Shown here: positions 8,682 through 13,140 of the stretch, one piece after another | How the letters are laid out: every line of letters begins with the position of its first letter | Numbering within the stretch: position 1 is the stretch's first letter | Assembly (NCBI GenBank): GCA_945900935.1 | Contig: CAMDKT010000095.1 | Location: forward strand, 1-13,140 | Reading direction: 5' to 3' | Length of the DNA: 13,140 nucleotides | Source: Candidatus Sulfopaludibacter sp. SbA3 | GTDB lineage: Bacteria > Acidobacteriota > Terriglobia > Bryobacterales > Bryobacteraceae | Notes under the pieces: model-generated | What the model was told of the DNA's origin: nothing | Databases searched by the model: none | Seen by the model: only the letters and a program-made list of their open reading frames with translations | Translations under genes and position numbers: made by a program

Positions 8682-11600
8682 TTACCAGTCGAGTCGCGCC
8701 CCGATTAGCGCGTTGCGAGGACCAGCCAAGTCGCGCGCCTGGATTGCCCGTATCGTTCCGACCGCGTTCGGGGCGGAGATGTTCAAAGCAGGAATATCAA
8801 AGTTGGATTTGTTGAGCAGGTTCGTGAAGCTGATCTGAACCCGCAGAAACATACGTTCGCGAACCGGGAACGACTTGAAGAGTGCGCCGCTCGCCGTCTG
8901 TCGTCCAGGACCGATAAGAATGCCGCGTCCGGAGTTGCCGAATCGTCCCGAGTTGGCGGGAGGAACGGCGAAGGCGGATGCGTCGAACCAGCGGTCGATA
9001 GTCCGCTGATCTGGAGGCAGATTCCCGTTGCCGATCCGGTCCGGAATGCCGCCTACTGTTTGCGTGTTGGACGGATCGGAGCCGGCGAAACTTGGAGTGA
9101 GGAACTCGCCCGTCTGGCCAATGAAGGAGCCGCTCAATTGCCACCCTCCCACTACGAAGGCTAAAGGCCCCCCGTTCGAAAGCAGACGCTTGCCAGTACC
9201 GATCGGCAGTTCCCAAATGATGGTAGAAATTATGCGATGACGCGGGGAATATCGGGCATCGCCCCGCTCGCGGGTGCGGTTAAACGCATTTTCAATCGTG
9301 GTTCCGCCCTCGACGCCGCCAGTTTCGTCCACATCAGTCAAGGACTTGGCCCAAGTGTAGGCACCCATGAAAGACAACCCTCGCTGCCACTTGCGCTCGA
9401 TCTGCGTGGTGAGCGCATTGTAAGTATGACTGCCGCCGTTCTCCCGCATGATAATGTTGCGGAAGAGCGGAAACGGTCGGCGGCTCTGTGCGAAAGGCAC
9501 GCTGCTGAGCGTCGGCATGTTGACATTGCGCCCATAGACCAAAGCCGTCGACTTTGTCCCGACGTAGGACAGCCGCAGTCCGATGGCGGCACCCAGGTCC
9601 CGCTCCACAGTGACATTCCACTGCTGAGCGTATGCGTTGCGCATGTTAAGCTCAATGCCCGTGACATCCACGTTGCCAGTCGTGCCAGTGCCCAGAAACG
9701 GGCGATGCAGAGTCAGTAAGGGGACATTATTGTCAATTGCGTTGACAAAACTCTCCGTTAAGGCGAAGGGCCCGCCGTAGGAGGAGGAGAAGATGTCTGC
9801 CGTGAAGTCATCGTTGAATATTCCGTACCCGCCGCGTAGCACTGTTTTCGTGCCGCCGAATGGACGCCAGGCGAACCCGATGCGAGGTTGAAAATTGTTA
9901 AAATCGCTTTTGCGAAGCGAGCGTTCCGGGAAGCCCGCGGCGGCGGCCGTCACAATTGGAATTGACTTGGGGAAGAGCGGATTCACGAACTGGTCATTGA
10001 TGCCCTGGTTTGGAACGACAAGCCGCCCGTTCTGGGCGTCGACGTTGAAGATGGTATCGAATTTGTCACGCGCCGGTTGGTTGTAATCCCAACGCAGGCC
10101 GACGTTCAGCGTGAACGTCTGGCTGACTTTCCAATCATCCTGCATAAACCCGCTCAGGAAATAGAACCGTGCATAGCGTGGGGGCCGCACATAATTCCGG
10201 CTGGTAGTTTGGGGAATGCCGAGGAGAAAATCCGCCCACGAATTACCACTGGCAAAACCGGTAAAGTTGTAAGTACCGAACTGGGGTCTCACGAAATCGT
10301 TGTACTGCTGTGGCCTGAATTCCAAGCCGGCCTTGAGCGTATGGGCACCGCGAACGTGCGTGACTTGGTCCACGAACTGGAACGTGTTCTCGGCAGGGGC
10401 AGCTTTGGCAATCTGTGACATCGCCTGGAATCCGATCATTGTGAGATTGGGAACATTCTCAACGCCCGGTGCGGGTTCCAGCCCCTGGATGCCTAAATCA
10501 TTAACAAGATCCTGGCCCAGGAGAGTTCCCTGCCGCGGATTGAAGTTGCGAGAAAATCCGGCCTTGAACTCATTGATTACGGTCGGGGTGATAGTCCAAG
10601 TGTCGGAGATGGCCACTTGGCGCGCCATTCGGACCTGGACGCGGTAACCCGTCAAATCGGCGGGTAAACCGCTGTCGAGCACCTTCGGTTCGGAACGTTT
10701 GTAGCTGAAGCGGGCATACAGGTTATTGTTCGACGTCACCGAATAGTCAACCCGGACATCGAACTGATCATGCCGGATCTGCTGCGGTACGGCATCTCTG
10801 TAGTTGGCGTTAGTCAGATTCGCCGCGCCGAAGTTGGGAAGAGGGTAAAAGCGATTCTGCCAGCGGAGCGCGCCCTGGTTCAGCAGATTGGTGGGAATGA
10901 CGTTTCCCGGGAACGGCGCTCCGCCCGCGAGCGGATTGCGTATTGGTGTGGAAAAGGCGGAAAAATCACCGGTACGCATTCCCGCGGTCGGTACATTGGG
11001 AGTAATAATGGCTGGCTGGCGTTGGCGCTCTCCCTCAAAGGTGCCAAAGAAGAACAGCTTATTGTGCTTTATGGGCCCCCCGGCGGACACGCCAAAGTTG
11101 TTGCGGATGTTCTGACCCCTTGTTGTCGCGAAGAAGGGACGAGCATTCAACGCCGCATTCTCGTGGTACCAGAACAATGCGCCGTGCAGTGCGTTGGTGC
11201 CGCTCTTGGTGATCGCGGTGATGTTGGCCACTTCTCCGAACTCGGCTTTGTTGTTGACGATTTCAAACCGAACTTCCTGGATAGATTCGAAGCTCGGCTC
11301 AGCCGGTCCGATGGAATTGCCGAACGCAGGCGAATTGGAACTGATGCCATCAACATTAAAATAATTCTGGCTCCCGCGCGCACCGCCGAGGGAGAAACGT
11401 GAGCCACCACCCTGACCACCTGTGGGCGTGAGAAAAACGTATCGGTATAACCCTGAATCGCCGGTGCCGCTGACCGTAGAGCGAATGTTCAACGGAAGAT
11501 CGTTGAGATCCTTGCTGGTGCGCACCGAGGAAATAGAGGCCGTGTCGGTCTCGATTACCGGTGCCGAGCCCTGGACCGTGACCTCCGAACCCACCTCTCC

Positions 11601-11918
11601 AACCTCCATGCGAACGTCCACACGAACAACGCGCAACGCGCCAACATCCACATGTTCCACGATCGATGTCTTGAATCCACGGTATTTGGAAGTGACTCGA
11701 TATCGACCGGCATTGAGGTTGGGAACTTCATAAGTGCCCGAGGCGCTAGTGGTCACAGTGCGTGACGAGTTGGTTCCTTCATTGATCACTTCAACGGTGA
11801 CATTAGGCATCAATGCACCGGATGCATCGGTCATGGATCCCGTAAGGCTGCCAAAAGTGGCTTGACCGGGCAGAATGAGAGGGCAGAAAAATACAACGAT
11901 AGAAAGGCGGCAGAGCAT
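8682..11918 (-). CDS. Oar-like TonB-dependent receptor with carboxypeptidase-regulatory-like domain
   Basis: This 1078-residue outer-membrane protein has a signal peptide (MLCRLSIVVFFCPLILPGQA). A carboxypeptidase-regulatory-like beta-sandwich follows at about 21-105 (GSLTGSMTDASGALMPNVTV, then GTYEVPNLNAGRYRVTSKYRGF). A plug domain at about 110-250 contains SLGGARGSQNYFNVDGI (176-192) and ITKSGTNALHGALFWY (236-251). A long beta-barrel follows, containing AGGPIKHNKLFFFGTFEG near 279-296, and the chain ends in the aromatic-terminated strand LIGARLDW. This is the standard plan of the large Acidobacteriota receptor family related to Oar, thought to import or bind large substrates using TonB energy. 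The substrate is not readable. It is the first gene of the operon: AAGGGAGAA lies about 6 nt before the ATG and a sigma70-like promoter is just upstream. Confidence 0.93.
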   Translation of the reverse strand: MLCRLSIVVFFCPLILPGQATFGSLTGSMTDASGALMPNVTVEVINEGTNSSRTVTTSASGTYEVPNLNAGRYRVTSKYRGFKTSIVEHVDVGALRVVRVDVRMEVGEVGSEVTVQGSAPVIETDTASISSVRTSKDLNDLPLNIRSTVSGTGDSGLYRYVFLTPTGGQGGGSRFSLGGARGSQNYFNVDGISSNSPAFGNSIGPAEPSFESIQEVRFEIVNNKAEFGEVANITAITKSGTNALHGALFWYHENAALNARPFFATTRGQNIRNNFGVSAGGPIKHNKLFFFGTFEGERQRQPAIITPNVPTAGMRTGDFSAFSTPIRNPLAGGAPFPGNVIPTNLLNQGALRWQNRFYPLPNFGAANLTNANYRDAVPQQIRHDQFDVRVDYSVTSNNNLYARFSYKRSEPKVLDSGLPADLTGYRVQVRMARQVAISDTWTITPTVINEFKAGFSRNFNPRQGTLLGQDLVNDLGIQGLEPAPGVENVPNLTMIGFQAMSQIAKAAPAENTFQFVDQVTHVRGAHTLKAGLEFRPQQYNDFVRPQFGTYNFTGFASGNSWADFLLGIPQTTSRNYVRPPRYARFYFLSGFMQDDWKVSQTFTLNVGLRWDYNQPARDKFDTIFNVDAQNGRLVVPNQGINDQFVNPLFPKSIPIVTAAAAGFPERSLRKSDFNNFQPRIGFAWRPFGGTKTVLRGGYGIFNDDFTADIFSSSYGGPFALTESFVNAIDNNVPLLTLHRPFLGTGTTGNVDVTGIELNMRNAYAQQWNVTVERDLGAAIGLRLSYVGTKSTALVYGRNVNMPTLSSVPFAQSRRPFPLFRNIIMRENGGSHTYNALTTQIERKWQRGLSFMGAYTWAKSLTDVDETGGVEGGTTIENAFNRTRERGDARYSPRHRIISTIIWELPIGTGKRLLSNGGPLAFVVGGWQLSGSFIGQTGEFLTPSFAGSDPSNTQTVGGIPDRIGNGNLPPDQRTIDRWFDASAFAVPPANSGRFGNSGRGILIGPGRQTASGALFKSFPVRERMFLRVQISFTNLLNKSNFDIPALNISAPNAVGTIRAIQARDLAGPRNALIGARLDW

Positions 11919-11924
11919 GACCAG

Positions 11925-11933
11925 TTCTCCCTT
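11925..11933 (-). promoter_or_regulatory. Strong Shine-Dalgarno of the receptor gene
   Basis: AAGGGAGAA on the minus strand ends 6 nt before the ATG at 11918. It is the best ribosome binding site among the operon genes and fixes the receptor start. Confidence 0.75.
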
Positions 11934-11958
11934 TTTACGCGCTTTCGCTTATGCCGAT

Positions 11959-11988
11959 AAGATACATGGGCAGTTGGACTGGTGTCAA
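11959..11988 (-). promoter_or_regulatory. Sigma70-type promoter of the six-gene operon
   Basis: Read on the minus strand, a perfect -35 hexamer TTGACA (11983-11988) is followed by an 18-nt spacer and TATCTT (11959-11964; 4 of 6 matches to TATAAT). Transcription would start near 11952, giving a leader of about 34 nt before the receptor ATG. No operator palindrome or riboswitch is evident around it. The location, spacing and match make it the best candidate for driving all six genes. Confidence 0.6.
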
Positions 11989-12397
11989 GGGCTCGCCGAA
12001 GCGCCGTAACGGACCAGCGATTTCGTAACGTAGGCCGCAGGCAGTGATCCGTGCCTGATTTTGCATGAATTTAGGAGTCGCGTCGAGGAAGGGTCAAAGT
12101 TGCAAGTGTGTTTTCGGCCGGGGAGGGGTGGTTTCAGGCGGGGCGATGGTCCGCAAGGGTGGGAGATGGCATGTGGGGGCAATGAAGAGCAGGCACTTTT
12201 TGGGCAAGCGCCGGGAGGTGGAGCGGTGGAGCAAGTCAATGCCCGGCTCTAACTGGTATCAGGGCATCGGCGAACAAGGCCAGCGCCAGCAATCTAGCCA
12301 TCTCGCAAAAACTGGGCGGCCGGTTCCGGCAGTGGCTGCGAATCTCGGGTTGAGCCGGAATAAGCGTAAAAATAGGACATTGCTCCGCCAAGTATTT
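11989..12397. other. Non-coding region upstream of the operon, up to the transposon end
   Basis: No recognisable gene lies here. Frames of 63-119 codons occur on both strands (plus 12061-12252 and 12065-12424, minus 11985-12239), but they overlap each other, have biased composition and show no domain. The plus strand is G-rich between about 12120 and 12180, with repeated runs of 3-5 G. The block ends where the Tn3-type inverted repeat begins, so any regulator once divergent from the operon may have been displaced by the insertion; this is inference. Confidence 0.5.
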
Positions 12398-12435
12398 CGG
12401 GTCGTCTCAGAAAACGGATTATGAAGTACGCTAAG
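12398..12435 (+). repeat. Tn3-family 38-bp terminal inverted repeat
   Basis: The sequence GGGTCGTCTCAGAAAACGG (from 12399) and the inner end TACGCTAAG (12427-12435) match the Tn21-like subgroup of Tn3-family inverted repeats, which are 38 bp long, begin with GGGG and end in ACGCTAAG. The first base here is C rather than G. Orientation puts the outer end on the left, so the transposon extends rightward from 12398 and includes the resolvase. The other end and the transposase gene are outside the window. The 5 bp to the left (TATTT, 12393-12397) would be the target duplication if the insertion was simple. Confidence 0.8.
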
Positions 12436-12946
12436 GCTGGGAAGAGGCTGGAATCCAACGGTAAAGGGTAGGTACGGAGACATCAAGGTTCTTGGCCGAC
12501 TCGATTTTGCTATCGGTCATTTGGCGCCTTCGACCGCCCTTTCGGCCGAGGCGGCGCGCGGCCTCCAGACCAGCACAAGTACGTTCCACAATGAGTTCAC
12601 GCTCCATCTCGGCGAGGCTTGCCATCACGTGGAAGAAGAAGCGGCCGGAGGCGGTACCGGTGTCGATAGAGTCGGTGAGGCTCTTGAACGGAACTCCCTG
12701 CCGACGGAGTTCGCCTGCCAAGTCGACAAGATTCTTGACGCTACGGCCCAGCCGGTCGAGTTTCCAGACAACGAGGGTATCGCTTTCGCGCAGCATGGTC
12801 AGCGCCGTAGCCAGTCCAGACCATTCGGCGCGAGTACCGCTGAGCTTATCGTCAAAGACTTTCTTGCACCCAGCTTTGGCCAAAGTCTTGATCTGTAGAT
12901 CCAGATTCTGATCCTGCCTGGAAACACGCGCGTAACCGATCAGCAT
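12431..12946 (-). CDS. tnpR: Tn3-family serine resolvase with shortened C-terminal helix-turn-helix
   Basis: This 171-residue serine recombinase would resolve transposition cointegrates at a res site. The catalytic domain is intact: YARVSRQDQNL with nucleophile Ser9 and Arg7, then KLDRLGR with Arg65 and Arg68, and the E-helix region AEMERELIVERT (112-123). The DNA-binding end reads TDSKIESAKNLDVSVPTLYRWIPAS. Compared with Hin/resolvase-type relatives, about 11-13 residues before the recognition helix are missing, so site binding may be impaired. The start at 12946 is chosen because MLIGYARVS is the family N-terminus and GAGGAGG lies 9 nt upstream; an in-frame ATG at 12964 lacks a Shine-Dalgarno. 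The TAG stop lies inside the transposon inverted repeat. The upstream part of the transposon has been replaced or interrupted by an IS66-like element. Confidence 0.88.
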   Translation of the reverse strand: MLIGYARVSRQDQNLDLQIKTLAKAGCKKVFDDKLSGTRAEWSGLATALTMLRESDTLVVWKLDRLGRSVKNLVDLAGELRRQGVPFKSLTDSIDTGTASGRFFFHVMASLAEMERELIVERTCAGLEAARRLGRKGGRRRQMTDSKIESAKNLDVSVPTLYRWIPASSQP

Positions 12947-12955
12947 TGCCGGGGG

Positions 12956-12962
12956 CCTCCTC
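12956..12962 (-). promoter_or_regulatory. Shine-Dalgarno of the resolvase, within a possible hairpin
   Basis: GAGGAGG lies 9 nt before the ATG at 12946 and decides the start. In the mRNA, ATGAGGAG (12957-12964) can pair with ATCCTCAT (12973-12980) across an 8-nt loop, with seven of eight Watson-Crick pairs plus one mismatch. This would partly hide the ribosome binding site. Confidence 0.6.
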
Positions 12963-12994
12963 ATCGAAACTCATGAGGATGGGAGTGAAACGAG

Positions 12995-13011
12995 GTAACC
13001 GTTCAGCCCCC
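12995..13011 (+). repeat. Putative IS66-like terminal inverted repeat
   Basis: GTAACCGTTCAGCCCCC starts with the GTAA typical of IS66-family ends. It lies immediately beyond the stop codon of an IS66-like transposase C-terminus, exactly where the element should end. The element extends to the right. The adjacent 8 bp on the left, GAAACGAG (12987-12994), would be the target duplication, since IS66 elements usually duplicate 8 bp. The opposite end is not in the window. Confidence 0.5.
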
Positions 13012-13140
13012 TATCGCTGGAGTAGCGAAAGAAAAGGCTGAGCGGCACGATGGTGGCTGATGGAGTCAGCGAGGAACTCCAGCGCGTTGCGTTTCTGCAT
13101 GACGCAGGTCCGGGCGACGGTGAGTAGGCGGGCCGTGGCG
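13011..13140 (-). CDS. IS66-like transposase, C-terminal fragment (runs off window)
   Basis: A frame enters at the right edge (first full codon at 13139) and ends at TAG 13011-13013, giving 42 residues: ATARLLTVARTCVMQKRN, then ALEFLADSISHHRAAQPFLS, then LLQR. The pattern of a threonine/cysteine helix, then LEFL, then a PxxSLL ending resembles the C-termini of IS66-family DDE transposases. The rest lies beyond the window. The assignment is from pattern memory over a short stretch, so confidence is moderate. The stop codon abuts a GTAA-type terminus at 12995, consistent with an IS66 element whose transposase reads outward toward the resolvase. Confidence 0.6.
   Translation of the reverse strand, partial: ATARLLTVARTCVMQKRNALEFLADSISHHRAAQPFLSLLQR

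Noticed and set aside
12065..12424. Plus-strand 119-codon frame upstream of the operon, crossing into the Tn3 repeat
   Set aside because: No domain or convincing ribosome binding site, competing overlapping frames on both strands, and it runs through the transposon end.
12431..12964. Longer resolvase starting MRRPPAMLIG
   Set aside because: Family members start at MLIGYARVS; the inner ATG has GAGGAGG 9 nt upstream and the outer one has no Shine-Dalgarno.

Overview
The window most likely comes from an Acidobacteriota chromosome of the Solibacter/Bryobacter type. This is an inference: the base composition is moderately GC-rich, there is a large Oar-like TonB-dependent receptor with an N-terminal carboxypeptidase-regulatory-like domain, and there is a DUF1592/DUF1552 protein pair, ITD-type leucine-rich-repeat proteins and a twin-arginine-exported tandem hydrolase. 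No rRNA or marker gene is present to prove the taxonomy.

Layout. Positions 25-118 hold four 23-bp-period repeats of the kind seen at the ends of IS21-like elements. Positions 119-462 hold no convincing gene. Positions 463-11918 hold six tightly packed genes, all on the minus strand, so transcription runs from right to left: TonB-dependent receptor (8682-11918), large LRR protein (6657-8648), small LRR protein (5614-6654), DUF1592-type haem-motif protein (4010-5617), DUF1552 Tat protein (2718-4031) and tandem alpha/beta-hydrolase (463-2712). The gaps are 33 nt, 2 nt, an ATGA overlap, a 22-nt overlap and 5 nt, which strongly suggests one operon. A good sigma70-type promoter (TTGACA, 18 nt, TATCTT) lies just upstream at 11959-11988, with a strong Shine-Dalgarno before the receptor gene.

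All six products carry export signals (Sec or Tat), so the operon looks like an envelope module. The receptor would sit in the outer membrane, and two LRR proteins, a single-CxxCH protein, a DUF1552 protein and a hydrolase would sit in the periplasm or outside the cell. The DUF1592 and DUF1552 families have no firmly established biochemical role. A substrate uptake or breakdown system is plausible, but the substrate cannot be read from the sequence.

The right end is mobile DNA. Positions 11989-12397 are non-coding. At 12398-12435 lies a Tn3-family 38-bp terminal inverted repeat, facing outward to the left. A serine resolvase gene (12431-12946) starts inside the element and ends within that repeat; its C-terminal helix-turn-helix appears shortened by an in-frame deletion. 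Directly upstream of the resolvase, an IS66-like element appears to be inserted: its end begins at 12995, and the C-terminus of its transposase (13011-13140) runs off the window.
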